Source: Hemibagrus wyckioides (taxonomy: Eukaryota > Chordata > Actinopteri > Siluriformes > Bagridae). From it: a DNA stretch of 64,000 nt. Positions 24,401 through 38,600 of the stretch are shown here, in pieces (the first letter of the stretch is position 1; the number at the start of each line of letters is the position of its first letter). The notes under the pieces are model-generated. The model ran no database searches. It saw only the letters and a list, made by a program, of their open reading frames with translations, and was not told the origin of the DNA. The translations under genes were made by a program, and so were the position numbers. Location: NCBI RefSeq assembly GCF_019097595.1, contig NC_080714.1, positions 10,530,259 through 10,594,258 of the forward strand, in the 5' to 3' direction.

Positions 24401-27400
24401 TTTTCCTCCTTCTAACACATCAACTTTGAGGACAAAATGTTCACTTGCTGCCTAATATATCCCACCCACTAACAGGTGCCGTGATGAGGAGATAATCAGT
24501 GTTATTCATGTCACCTGTTATGGTGTCGTCATGTCATAATGTTACAATGCAAAGAACTAATTTCAGTGTTAAATAGTATGTGGATTATTATCATCATACA
24601 TCATTTGATTTTTGTTGATTCTACAGTAGTTGTATGAAAGTTGTATGCAAATTACACTAATTTCTGCTGTGTACATACTTATGACTATGCCTACATAGTG
24701 ATTTGTTATACAGGTTTTTTCTACATCAAATGTGTGGCATGACAAACCTATTGTGTTTTGATGGTCATTTGTTTAGCTTGGATTTTAATTAGTAAGTGAT
24801 TCTCAGTAACAATTCTGGAGGCTCACAGTCCTGCGCAATTTAAGGTTTTAGCTGCCTGAAAACTAAGAGACCCTACTCATATACACTTTGATGACTGGGG
24901 CTTGTGGGCTCAATCAGGGGTATAGCTTGTCACTAGTAGGTGACATAATACTACAGTTTAAATACTTTCAGTGCTCGAATTTTTGTCAAACCCCCTCTTT
25001 CTCTGCAGACCTAAACGACCCTAAAATTTTAATGTATTTCCTTATTTAGTCAAGGTATAAATAAATTCACCAAAAAAGAGAGGGCAAGGGGAGATTCCAA
25101 AGCACAGCATCTTTGCTTCTCTTTCTCTGGCTCCATTTGCATGGTGCACCACTATAGGTAATGACCTTTCACCTCGGTAACGTTGATTGACAGCCAGGAT
25201 CTAAAGCTGTCATGTAGATAACTGTGCTTGTCAGCAGCTCAAAGAAGGCTTTGAAATGCCTTCCACTTAACTCACACACTTAGTAGAACACACACACACA
25301 CACACACACATTGAAATTGAAATACACATATTTTGCAGATAGTCCATCAAAAAGGGGAAAGGCAAAAAGAGAATTTAATTATTTTTTATGGCAATAATTT
25401 TTGTAGAATCAGTTGTAGTCTTGTAATATTTTGCCAGACCAGTGAACACTTTAAATATGTATAGGTAAATAAATTAGACATTATTAAAAATTATTTAATT
25501 TAAACATAATCTGCTTCATGACTAATTTTGAAATATTCTTTCAGAGTGTGTTTGGCTACCCTAGCCAAAATCTTTATTAAAAGATAAAATTAGAGATTGC
25601 TTTCAGGAAAGGCTTTTAGAACACAGCTTATACTACTACCTGTCCTCGGGCTATGAACCCATCCCTTTATTGAGAACTACAAGGGTTTACAATGCCCCAC
25701 CATTTAAGAAGCTGATATACCAATCAAAACCTTGTTAACCTAAAGGTCAAAGTTCAGCCTCTGGGGTTTCTATTGTTCCTACAAACTTTGACCCATGTCC
25801 CCAATGATGAAGAAATCTCGTACAGATCTCAGTGTTTTGGATTCCTTCTAGCTTTTTACTGGTTTAAGGAACTGATAGAGACTGAACATCCTAGCTTGAT
25901 GTATCTCCCTTCTTAGCACAGAAGTAGAGAGAGAGGATTATGTCCTGTCAGAAAAGCTTTGACCTATCCAGATCAAACAGATTATTCTTGTCACAGGGGT
26001 CTTCAAAGAGATGCACCAAAAACATGTAGAGAGAGCTTCAGGAAGGGGAAAAGCTGTGTTTTTGTACATGAGTAATCCACTTTTTTTGGCTGTCTGTGTG
26101 TGTGTGTGTGTGTGTGTGTTAGCAATAGCAATTTGTAGGTCTGTTCTTGTGTGTTCACTGTATTGAAATAAATGTAAGCAATATAAAGATAAAAGATAAA
26201 GGCAGCACTGAAATAGTCCTCAAATTCTAATACTATTATCTCTTATGCAAAATTTTCAGTGCCACATAGAATGCTTTATTTTTGTTAAAAAAATTAGACA
26301 ATAAACCATAAATTGCTTGCAATAAACTACAGTATAATATTGTCTACATCATGCACATCAAAGAAAGTGACCAAAGAAACCATAGACTTTTGCACTCTGT
26401 ACAACAATTAGACCATGATACACATGGTGTGTGTGTGTGTGTGTGTGTGTGTGTTCAATGTACCACTTAATTGAACATGCACAGGCAACAGCTTTTATTA
26501 GTAGACAGTTTGATACTGAAAGCACAAATGCACAAGTACTTCATCCCTTGTTCCCTCACACTCTTTTAAGGAATCCATCTAAAGAGGCTAAATATTAAAC
26601 AAAACATTAATCCCATTACTACAGACACAGTTAATTTCACAGTGAATATTTCATCCAAAATATTCCTGCTGGCTCCTAACCTTACTCAGCTTACTCAAAA
26701 GTGAGATTTATGGAGAAGAGAAGAGAAGAGAAGAGAAGAGAAGAGAAGAGAAGAGAAGAGAAGAGAAGAGAAGAGAAGAGAAGAGAAGAGAAGAGAAGAG
26801 AAGAGAAGAGAAGAGAAGCCTGGGGAATGTATTTACTGTCATAAAACAGCAGGCACTGAAGGCAGGTACAAAGCAAATGTGCTGATCCAGCAGAGATTTT
26901 TTTATTTTTTACAAAATGCTACACACACACACACACACGCACACACACAAGCGTACATGCACACGCACACACAAGCACACATGCACACACACACACACAC
27001 AAACACATACACACTGACAGTGTCTGAGCCCACCTATGATCTCTCACACACTCTCTCTCTTAGCTTGTGTAGCAGATATATCACTTTTATAATAGAATTA
27101 TTAAGATATTAAGAATGAATTGGCACATGTTTCACTTCTCATTGCAGGCATGAGTTGAGAAAAATACCTCAGTGTAGAGGAAGTAACTGGAGAAGAAAAA
27201 GAGAACTGTGAACAGATTGGACCTGATAAAAGAATGAGAGACACACTAATGGACAGCTTGGCTGATGTGTCGATGTTCCCACATTTCCTTCATTTGAGCA
27301 TGTTGAAGCGGGACTGAAATTTCAGTCAGACTGAAAACCACAGTTCTCCCAAGAACATCAAGGTTAGGCCCGAAAAACATGGCTCGGGCAAGCTCTTGAG

Positions 27401-30400
27401 GGAGCTTTTATTTAATGGGACATTTACCTCTGCACTGTATATAGGCCTTGCTGCCAGGACTGTGAGACTTTCCAAACCAAAAGATTAAAACCCTGGATAA
27501 AAACAAGAAGCAAGTAAAAAGGGCCATCATTGGGGGGAAAGAGGTACTCTACATCCTGAGGTTGACGTGAGAGGTGAAGAGAGATGGCAGCAAAAAAAAA
27601 ATAAAAAATACAGAATAAAGGAAGACATGCAAAACACATTAACAAACCACATTAAGAAAACGCAACAATAAAACCAAATGCAAGAATACCAAACATCCAA
27701 AACTCATCAGAATTAAATCGAAAAGAGAAAGTCCTCATTAAACATTATAAGCGTATTGGACACATTTGTATGACTATCACATGCATGAAAGCATTATTAG
27801 AGTCATTTGGGTTCATAATTCCTACTGTAAACATCATCCAGCTCTCCTTTTTTGTGTGCTTTCAGACAGACTTGTGCTGTAGCCATTCAGCAACATGTAT
27901 GAGATATGCAATCAGGACCTTGTGGTTGAGTTTTCATATTTGCTGTGGAGTTTTAGGTTTTGCTGTTGTGTATTTTTTTAATACAATGCATTACATTAAT
28001 TCTGCATTTCACATAGTCACAGGCCACAAACCATTATAAGGAAAAAGCAGAGATTTGGTCTCATCTTTGGCAGAGATGAGTCATGTCTCGTGTGCTTGGC
28101 CCACAACTAAGCTTGGGCTTCACTAGGAATCAGAACATTGTATACCTGCTTCATGTGATAATAACAATATTCCTTATATAATATTTGATAGTTATATTAC
28201 ATAATATAACTCAAAACTATGCAATCTCAGACAATCTACAATTAGATTCCACACAGAAGGCAGATGAACCAATAAGCTACTACTACTATATGTCTACTAA
28301 TTAGTACATTTTGTGCAGATAATCCTGCCATATTTCAAATGAGTCTTCATTACAATGAAAGCCACAGAAGTCTGCTGTTATGTCTCTGTTTTCAATTCTG
28401 AAACATTCTCCAGACACCCTTGTACTCTCTTTGTGTGCTTGTACCTTTCTCAGACCCTTTTGCACATGCTCAGACAAGCGTGTTGAAAAGTGTTTTTCTA
28501 CAGTCTACCAAGATCCTGCAGCCGGCTAAAGTCACTCAGCTCCTGGATCCACTTTAACCGCTTACTCTATGTGTGGGTAAGTGTGTGAGTGGGTGTGAAA
28601 CAAACATATCATGCCTGCTTTCACACTCTTGAGAAGAAGAAAGCAAACATACATACCCAAGGGAAAGACCAGTGGATATGAGAATTGTTGACAGAAATCA
28701 TACTGTGCTACTGATCCAAAACTACTCTTGGTGGTTTTTTTGCATGGGCGTTAAAGTTAAGCCCCAGTGCGAGCCACTGTTTTCAGATCAGTACAACACT
28801 CATTCTGGAGCAGGTTATTCTGAGATCTGCTGTGCAAATATACTTCGTTCTTCAGATGCTGATTGGTGCATGAAAAGATGTGCTGAAAGCAAGATATCAG
28901 CAGTCAAGGAAAAGCGAGAAACCATGAAGAGAGGATTTCAAAATCAGGCTTTAAAGTTCAAAGCAGAACACTGCACCAAAAGTACAAGCTGAGTTTTCAT
29001 GTGCAAATAAGACAATATTTGAGTCGTTTTCCTTTTTTGCATAAAATTATAAACTCAACTATTTATTAATCCAAGCCAATTATTTATTAATACAGCACAG
29101 TTTAAGCACACGTAAAATCTACTGGCAAGATAATATCTTACAGCTATACTGCAAATAGGCTGTAAATTACATCGGACACACAAAAAATGTAAAAAAAATA
29201 AAAATAAAAAATATGGTTAGGGTTTAATACACCAAGCAAGTGAAAAGGCAAATTTGAACAAATGCTGCCACACAGTGGTCAGTGCATGAACTAACACCTA
29301 ATATCTCTATTTATTTTTGGGGTATTGGCAAGAATCTGCTCAGAACTATGATTATTTAGAGCAACGAATAAAAAATAATTTCAGACATAATACTGATTTA
29401 GCCAATTCTGAATAATTAACCTACATACCCAGTGATGCATCTTTTCAATTCCCAAACACGGCCCAAAGAGGTATAATACCTTTACAAGTATAAAGACTTC
29501 ACTCAGAGTCTTTCTCTCACAAATTTGTTTTATATGTCATGGTTTTCATATCTGCCAGATGGTTATATATTTGAAAAAGGCCATCAACAGACAGTTACTA
29601 AGCAACAGATCTAACTATGGACATTAAAGGAAAATTCGTCCTTGAATGACTTGCAATTTAAGTATTACAATTATTATTAATATAAAAGTGACAAAGTGAC
29701 AAAAGAACTCACCTTTAATGACATTTAAGACTTATATTGTAATAACCTGCTTTAAACTTTTTTCTTTCATAGTCAAGTAGGTCTATTTTCACAGGGGTTA
29801 ATGGTCTCCTATATTGCCAGTTATGCTGTTCGGTGATCCACTGACAGCAGCACCACTGGGATTTAGACCTTGCTTGATCACTATCTAAAGAGACTGATGC
29901 AGCAGCACTCTCCCACCTCATCATATATACATTCTGCTCAGTCAGATTAGGTTCCAAAGCTTAAACCTTTGTGCTAATACTGCTATCACCAGCATTGTGC
30001 AATGGTGGAGAAAAGAAGCTATCACACTTTTGTTTTTTAGGAGCTTAGTGAAACCTGCTGGTTATCCCTGCCTGACACAAGGAGGGGAAGTCTTTCAGAG
30101 ATGTAATTATAGCTGTCCTGGGTTCTCTCATTAATTGCCACTTTAAATGTCTGTGTCACCTGCCAAGGCAGCTGCAATACACACACACACACACACACGG
30201 TCAATGACCATGACTTTTAAACCTCATACAAAAACTTTGCAATCCCACCTACCAATGAGATTCATTGCATTCTAGCAGTTTCTTATTTATGCAGTTACGA
30301 CTTTCCATTGAATGCACAAATAGCAGTGAGGTATGTATAAATATTTTGGAAATTATTTTAGTCTTACAGTAGTTAATAATAACACAAATTAAATTACATA

Positions 30401-31120
30401 GTATTAATATTCTAATAGTTTGTTGAGTAGATCTTTGTTGAGTTTGGTAAGTTGTATATATTCATTAGCAGGACAATTATTGTATTTACAAGCAAAACTG
30501 TATCAGTGGATATTTGTGTGGATTTTGTAAGGAGACATCCTGCACCAGCTCAGGTTCTCCATGTCAAACATCATTATGTGCCAGCTTTAGTCATTAATTA
30601 AGTTTCGTTGCACCATGACTGACAGGAGCCGCAGCTAATTAGAAGAGAGAAAATTGTTAGAGAATGATCATTTCAAGGATGATTTCACTAGGTAGATTTT
30701 ATCAGGCATGAGCTGTGTTCATTATTTACCATCTAGGACTATCATCAATTATTTTCACTGAAAACACTGAACTGCTCTTGACATGCTGGCTGGCCACATA
30801 GAAGTGTGGAAGTATTAATTACTTTAACTACTAAGTATACCACTTAGTGGACATTATGTGGTTTGGGACATAGCCTTCAACTGTAGCAGTATATATGAAA
30901 TATGAGATTAATGCACTCAGGAAGAGCACAACACACCCCAGGTTATGAAAAATTCTTCCATATGTTGCTTGCAATAGTATTAGCCCACCAAGCCAAAATT
31001 CCTTCCCGTAGTTTTATATTATAACCACTGCTGATGGATGGATGGATGGATGGATGGATGGATGGATGGATGGATGGATGGATGGATGGATGGATGGATG
31101 GATGGATGGATGGATGGATG

Positions 31121-31151
<31 letters not shown>

Positions 31152-34100
31152 CTAGTACTACGGTTGAGTGTCTAGGCATGCTTGCACCTACAGCATGCGC
31201 AAAAAACTATGTACTTAGATTAAACATCTCATTAGCTTCTATGCCAGCTAATTAAATTAATGAGGAGTAGAACATCCTAATAGACTTCAGCAATATATAC
31301 TGTATTTACTAGATGTAGTTTACATTGTCCATTACAAAAATGTAGCTATTCATACACACACAGCACCCCTATATACACCAAAATAGAAAACAAACACACT
31401 GTCTACATGGAGTACTACAGATGCGTGCCTGCAAAGAAAGTGCCCTCAAAACAAAGTCTTTTCACTTTCCATCATGGCCCAGAAAATTAAAGACATACCA
31501 TTTAACCATTCCATCTGAAGAATTTGTTGGAATGTTCTGTCTCATTAATCACAAGCTTAAATTCACTGTATATTAGCTGTATAAACAATGGACAAAAGGT
31601 CACTAAAGCAGCAAGCACACATAACTTACCTCCAACAGTACTCATGTTCCAGATAAGCATCAGCCACACACACACTGTAATTAACATTAACGCTTGGCTC
31701 TAAAATTGCACTAAAGCAATTTCTCAAAATGCATGTTAATCTGTTCTTGTACCTGAGGTGAAACACAAGAGAATTTATCAGTAAGAGCTTGTACTGGCAA
31801 AGGCGGCTTCAGTTATGTCCCAGACCACTTCACAGAGACAAGACACTACAGGCTGAGAAGATTTAGAGGGTAAAAATAAACCCTCTCATGACAGTGATGT
31901 TATTTCTATCCTGTTAATCACTCTATCCAGTATCCTTTCAGAAAAGAGAAGAATATGTTCATAAGATCAGAAATCACCATGAAAGACTATGCTATAACAA
32001 GGGCCCACATTTTCACTTTTTCACCTCTAAACCAGCACAATGCCATGCATATGCAATTGGCTGCAATTACAGCTGCATGTGTCTATCAGCTATTCACATC
32101 TTGATGCTGATCTTCCCCCTCCCCCTTCTGCTTGACTGGGCAATTAGAATTCTTGGCATTGAACCCTTCCAGTATAGCTCTGGCAATACGTTTAAGGTCA
32201 CCGTGCATGGGATACAGTTTAATCCCAATTTAATTAATTTCAGTTCCAGTTTGTAATGCTACAAAATGTGTAAAAGTTCAAGGGAGTGAATATTTACTAT
32301 TACTATATTTACCTAATCTTGACATACCTGGTCCAATTTATTAATTTCACAGCAGTAAAAACTCCAAACTGTACTAGCTAGTGTAACAAACTTAATAGTT
32401 AACCTAACTCACTGATAACACACCTCTCTTACGTGTTTATTCTCCTTCTCTTTCAGCTCTTGGATGTCCCCCAGATGACCCAGCATGTCCTCAGCACGGC
32501 AGACCCTCAGTCCATCTTCATCAGGCAGCCCAGACCGGGTAGGACCCTTTTCCTGAAGTATATCCAGCAACTTTTTGATGGATTCATCTCGGACACTCAG
32601 TGTCTGTTTCTGTTTTTTCATGCGTAGCTCCATTTCCTCCAGAGTTTTCCGTAGAAGGAAAAGCTCCTTGGTTTGCTGCTCATTCTCAGCTTGGAGATAA
32701 TGGAAGTTGTCTTCATTGAGCTCCAGGTAAGGGAAACAGTCAGGAGGTGACCCTGATGAGCCTGCACTGTTCTCTTGCTGCAGGAGCTCATTCAAGTCTC
32801 TCTGGGTGCAAAGCTCATCCTGTAAATCCTGGATGGTCATCTGGAGGTGTTGGGAAAGCAGAATATAAAATATTATTGTAGACAGACAGAAAAATAGACA
32901 GAACATGCACAGGCCTAAAAAAACCTAGAATAAAAACCTGCGGTCTCTCAGCATAGTGTGATGCACTATATGTACAAAAGTGTGGATTCAATTCAATTAT
33001 ATTTTTTTGTATAGATAGCACTTTTAACAATGGACACTGTCGCAAAGCAACTTAACAGTAATATATAAATTCAGAATATAACTTATAATGATCAAGCCAA
33101 AGGCAATGGTAGCAAGGAAAAATGTCCTGAGATGATACCTGCCCATAATTCTCATATATGCTTTTTGAACCTACCATTTCGTATTTATTTTTCCTCACAT
33201 TATAATAACCTCCACTCTTCTGCAAAAGCTTTGAACTGGATTTTGGGCGTTTGTGTCCTTTCAGCCACTGGACCATTAGTGAGAATGGGTAGTAATGTGG
33301 GTGAGGAGCCCAGTGGTCTGTCATATCCAAGTTTGTGCTTCCAACACTGTCACCACATTTTGGGGAAGACCCACATATGGGTGTAATGGTCATTTGTCTA
33401 CAGTCCTTTAGAAATATAGTGCATATTATGTGGGCACACTCTGCTTGGCGAAAAAAGAACTTAACCACCTGGATTTAACTAAGCAATTAGGAAAGAACCT
33501 TCCACTATTTCATAATTACTGCAGTGATTAATACGTTTCAGTGGGCAACAAGTTATTTAACCTTAAATGGTGCAGTGAGTACCTTCTCATTTCTTAAACA
33601 ACCATGTCAGAAGACATATCCTGTGGTTGTGGAAAGATGTTACTCTGTTTTAAATTATTGGCCTGCATGAAGCAAAGAAAACAAATAAGGAGATTGCTGA
33701 AACTACTAAAATTCGGTTAAGAACTGTCCAACGCATTATTAAAAACTGAAAGGATAGTGGTGAACCATCATCTTGGAGGAAGAAATGTGGTTGGAAAAAA
33801 ATCTTGAATTGTAGTAATCTGAGATCACTTAAACATTTGGTGAAATCAAATCATAACAAAAAAAAAAAAATCAACAGCAGAACTCATGGCTATGTTTAAT
33901 AGTGAAAGTAAGAGCATTTCCACATGCACTGCTTCCAATGAAAACTCAAGGGATTGGGAAAATCAGCTGTGTAGCCTTAAGAAAACCACTTATCAGTGAG
34001 GCTATTTGAAAAAAAAATGGCTTCAGTTTGCTAGAGATTATAAAGATGGAGCAATGGAAAAAGGTCATGTGGTCTGATGAGTCCAGATTTGCCCTGTTCC

Positions 34101-35587
34101 AGAGTGAGTAAGAAGTGAGGCAGATGAAGTGCTGCCTATTCTACAAGCCTCTGGGGGCAGTGTTATGATCTGGGGCATTATTTGCCCAAAAATGAGGTCA
34201 GCTGACTACCTGAATACAGTGAATGACCAGGTTTTTACATCAATGGAATCTTTCTTCCTTGATGGCTTTGGCATATTCCCAGATGACAATGTCAGAATTC
34301 AAAATTCATCTGGCTCTATTTGTTAAAGAGTGGTACACGAAGCATGAGACATCATTTTCACAAATGGGTTGGCCACCACATAGTCCAGGCCTTAACTTCA
34401 TTAAGAATCTTTGGGATGTGCTTAAGAAGACTTTACACAGTTATCCGACACTTCCATTATCAATAAGAACTCTTGGCAAGGAAGTAATGCAACTCTGGAC
34501 AGAAATAAAGTTGAATAAGCTTATTATAATGATGCCATGGCGAATATGTGCCATAATCAAAGCAAATGGCAGTCCAAAAAATATTAATGTGACATTTTTT
34601 CAGCCAGGTAGTGTAACTAAAAAGGTATGTACAAAAAGTTTTTAAGTAAAAGATTTAAGTAAATTATATGATGATGGTGACAATGATGGTGATGATGATA
34701 GTGATGATGATGATGATGCTGTTTATTTTATAAGAAGCAACCTTATTTTTTGTAGTATTCCCTAAATACTATAAATAAATCAGGTTGTATGTGAAATAAA
34801 TGTCAGCATTTTTATGCCTAAAACGGTTTTTGAAGTATGATCTATTCTACAGCTGTAATGCACATGTTATTTTTCCTTTAAATGAAAATATTTTCAATAA
34901 TAAAATTTACAAAAGCCAGAAGCTTCATCTTTCAAACATGTCATTACGCACTTTTAAAAGTATGCTTTTAAGTGTATCTATAGGCTACAAACAGAAAATT
35001 GTTATTGGCCACAACAATAATCATAAAATCCTTATTTAATTTAATTAATTTTTTTCTGCATTAATATGATATAAAAATGTTATACATAATTAATGAAAAT
35101 ACTGATGATACTTAAATGTATTTGTACTGTGAAATATGAAAACTAAATGGCATTACAGTTTTTCTCATTTGCCAAAACACACTTATTGAAACTGGGATCC
35201 ACTTGATCTTCATTCTCACCTTCTTAGCACAGCATAAGTCTTCTCTTGCAAATATCTTAACGCTTTTTCATTTGTTTCACACATTTTTTCACACAAAACA
35301 TTTACCACAGATCTCATTGAAAGACCCCAAACTATTAATAACCTATTGGATTATTTGTGTTGAACAAAAGGAAAACATCTACAGTATTCACAGCTAATAG
35401 AAAGAACTTGCATAATTATGAATATCTAATGCACCTGTGTGAAATATTTAAAAATATAAATGTGTTGTGTGTATTTAAACTATATTATGTCTATTTTGTT
35501 AGGTGTTTTTTGTGTGTGTGTGTGTGTTATTTATTTATTTTAGATATTTCCTCCCATAAGTTTTGTTGTCCAGTGTGTAATTATTAT

Positions 35588-35678
<91 letters not shown>

Positions 35679-38600
35679 AAATATAGTAATTTGACATGGT
35701 GAATATATTTGCTTTTGTTGAATATGTTTAAAGTTTTGTAAGTGTTGGGGCATTTTTGCAAACATAATAATCATTTTGGTCAGTAAGGTTCAGTTTCAAC
35801 CTGTGTGTTAACTGATTTGAAAATTCTGTCTGAGTGGACAAATTTGTTTAAGCAATTGAGAAAAGTTGTAATACTGTAAGTACATAAATCAAATTGGACC
35901 ACATAGCAGCATATACTTAAATTTTGTCTGGTGTCAATAGAACAAGGCTGGATTATTAGATATTAACTACATTAAAACATTTTTTTATATGTATTTAGGA
36001 TAGAAATATTACTGTTGCAGCTAGGTTTACAATAGGTGACAAATACTACTGCCACCTATTGTAATACTTTACAATAGGTGGCAGTCGTATTTGTTTTAAT
36101 GTTTTTCACATCCTCTGGGTGGCAGTATTTTATAGCAATGTAAAGAGGGCTAAGGTAAACAATTGATCTATAGTAAATTACCAATATACTCAGTTTTTCA
36201 TGTAAACAAACAATTTAAAATTGGGGATTTTTTTTTTATTCTTTAGCCTGTCTGTCTTATTTAGCTAAGCAATACAGAGGACAGTCCCATTACATTTTAA
36301 AGTTTGATTATAGATTAAATAAAACTATTAAAGGCCATTTCGAAGTAAAAGCAAACTGAACATTATTAAGATATGACAATTTGCATCTTTTAATGGCTCT
36401 TAGATTAAACTAAATAAAATCTATTACAGACAATCACCTTTGTGATTGAAATAAAAATCTGGCATAAGATGTGTGTCAGTGTGTCACCAACCCCACTAAG
36501 AACAATACAAGTACAGGCTTTAGCATATTAGCAGGGTTTTGATAGAGTAAGTCGTAAAGATTCACAACATGAAAAGTTTTTCTAGCAGACAAGAGTTTAA
36601 GACTTAGGAGCAAAGCATAGAATTCATAGGCTGAGGGATAAATGGGGTTATTGAAGGATAAGGGCAGAGACATGTAAGGAAAGAGTGCAACTAGGGGTGC
36701 TAATTGAGCCTGGGAACTCAAATCCGCAGTGAGCCATGAGGATGAGGGCGCAAAGAAGAGTGGAATCATAGTTTAGTGTTGCTGTTTTTTTTATTTATAA
36801 AATGGTGAGGACAGGGCTTAAATTTGGGCTGAGGGCATGAGTCAGATGCTCTCTCTATATGACAGGGGAGATGAAGCAGGACTGGGTGCTGCATTCAGGC
36901 AGGCAGGTAAGTAGCGGCTCCATATTTTTGATGGTAATGTTGTTCAAGCCCTGGGAATCAATGTAAGGATGGAAGAGATGGTCCTTAATGGCCATGTAGA
37001 ATAGGCCACCACTCAGGGGGACGAAGTGGGTCAAATAATGGCAGCAATGAGGGAGTTATTGATATACTTCTCTATGCCATACCCCTCCAGACACAAGTTA
37101 TACAGCCTGCTGGACAGCAGGGTGGCCCCAGGGAGCAAATATAGGGCATTGTCATATGGACAATGGGGTACTAAGAAAATGGCCCTTTCCTTGCTAAATA
37201 CAACAATTTACAAAAAGAGTATATTAATAAACATTACTTAATACAGTAACAGGTAAGTATTAAGTCTATATATAAGTGTGCAATGTTGCTGGCAAAGCTT
37301 ACAAGACATGTACACTCACACACACACAAATACACACACACACACACCATGGTCTATATTTATATATAAATAAATTTATGCTGCATAGTTTTATTATTAC
37401 ATAGTTTTCGTACTTGTCTGGCATTCACGGTGGACAGCAAAGAAAGATTCATTGTACAAGGAAACATTTTTTCCTCACTGTGCACATGACAATAAACTCT
37501 TTGAATCTTGAATCTTGAATCTCATGGGGCATGAACTGTGACAGAGTGAAAGTTGTGAATCTGGGACAGAAACATTTCTGTTTAGTTGTTTTTGTCAAGT
37601 TTCTGAACATGCGTTGAAAAGTGCAAACTGAATAAACATGAGCTCAGCTAAGATTCTGCCTGTCTCCCGAGTCTTCCTCCACAACTTTACATACTCCCTC
37701 CTCTGAACATTGCAAACTCACTAAAAAGAATAGAAAAAGAAGTGAAAGGTCCCTGTGCACAACTGTGCAGGAAGATAAATACATCAGACTCTCTAGTTTG
37801 AAAAATAGATACCTTATAAATCCTCAAGCAGCTTTATTATTTTAGTATTACTTTCCATTATTTTATAATGAAAAGGCTGTATTTGTGATTACAATGGACA
37901 GAATGGCACAGAGATAGGGAGAAAAAGTGTTATGCACAGACAAATTGAAATTTAGATTTGTCTGAATCACAGAGAAGAACATTTGTATGGCACATAACAA
38001 ATAAAATTATGCTGGAGAATTGCCTGGTGCCATCTGTCATGCATGGTTGAGGAAATGTTATGGTCTTTGCTGCTGGTAAAGTTTGTAAATTTGTAAATTT
38101 GCACAGGGCACAAGGAATCTTGGACATGGAAGGTTAGCATTCCATTTTGCATCACCATGCCATACTTTGTGGATGGCTCTTGACTGGAGCTAATTTAATC
38201 ATATAACAGAACAATGATCTAAAGCACTGCTGCAAATTTTGCAATGTATTTAGAAAAGAAGCCCTTCAGCTTCTTGGCCAGCATGATCATTCACCCCTAT
38301 TGAGCTGTTGACCCAATGGTACCAAAACAAAACAGCCCATAAAGCAAAATCAATTCCTGGGAAGTGTTGAGTAAGATTATTGCAGATTACTTCAAGAAAC
38401 TGACAGTTACAATGCAAAAAGTATGCAAAGAATTGTTGGAAATGGATTATTCTTTGATGAAAGAAAATTCTGAAGCAGTAAATCGCTATTTCAATTCTTA
38501 TTTCTAACCATGTACATTTCCTTAAAACTTATTTGATAAACAAAAGACATGTTTTGTACGGTAGGTACTAGGCATTACTTCATCTGGCAAATACTTTTAT

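Noticed and set aside
26691..26876. Ser/Leu/Phe repeat frame
   Set aside because: Artefact of the (GAGAA)n tract.
28672..28992. 106-codon + strand frame
   Set aside because: No recognisable domain, no splice or promoter context; chance frame in intron.
30943..31179. Ile/His/Pro/Ser repeat frame
   Set aside because: Artefact of the (GATG)n array.
33052..33468. 138-codon minus frame next to erc2 exon 2
   Set aside because: No ERC similarity or family match; lies in intron upstream of the exon 2 acceptor.
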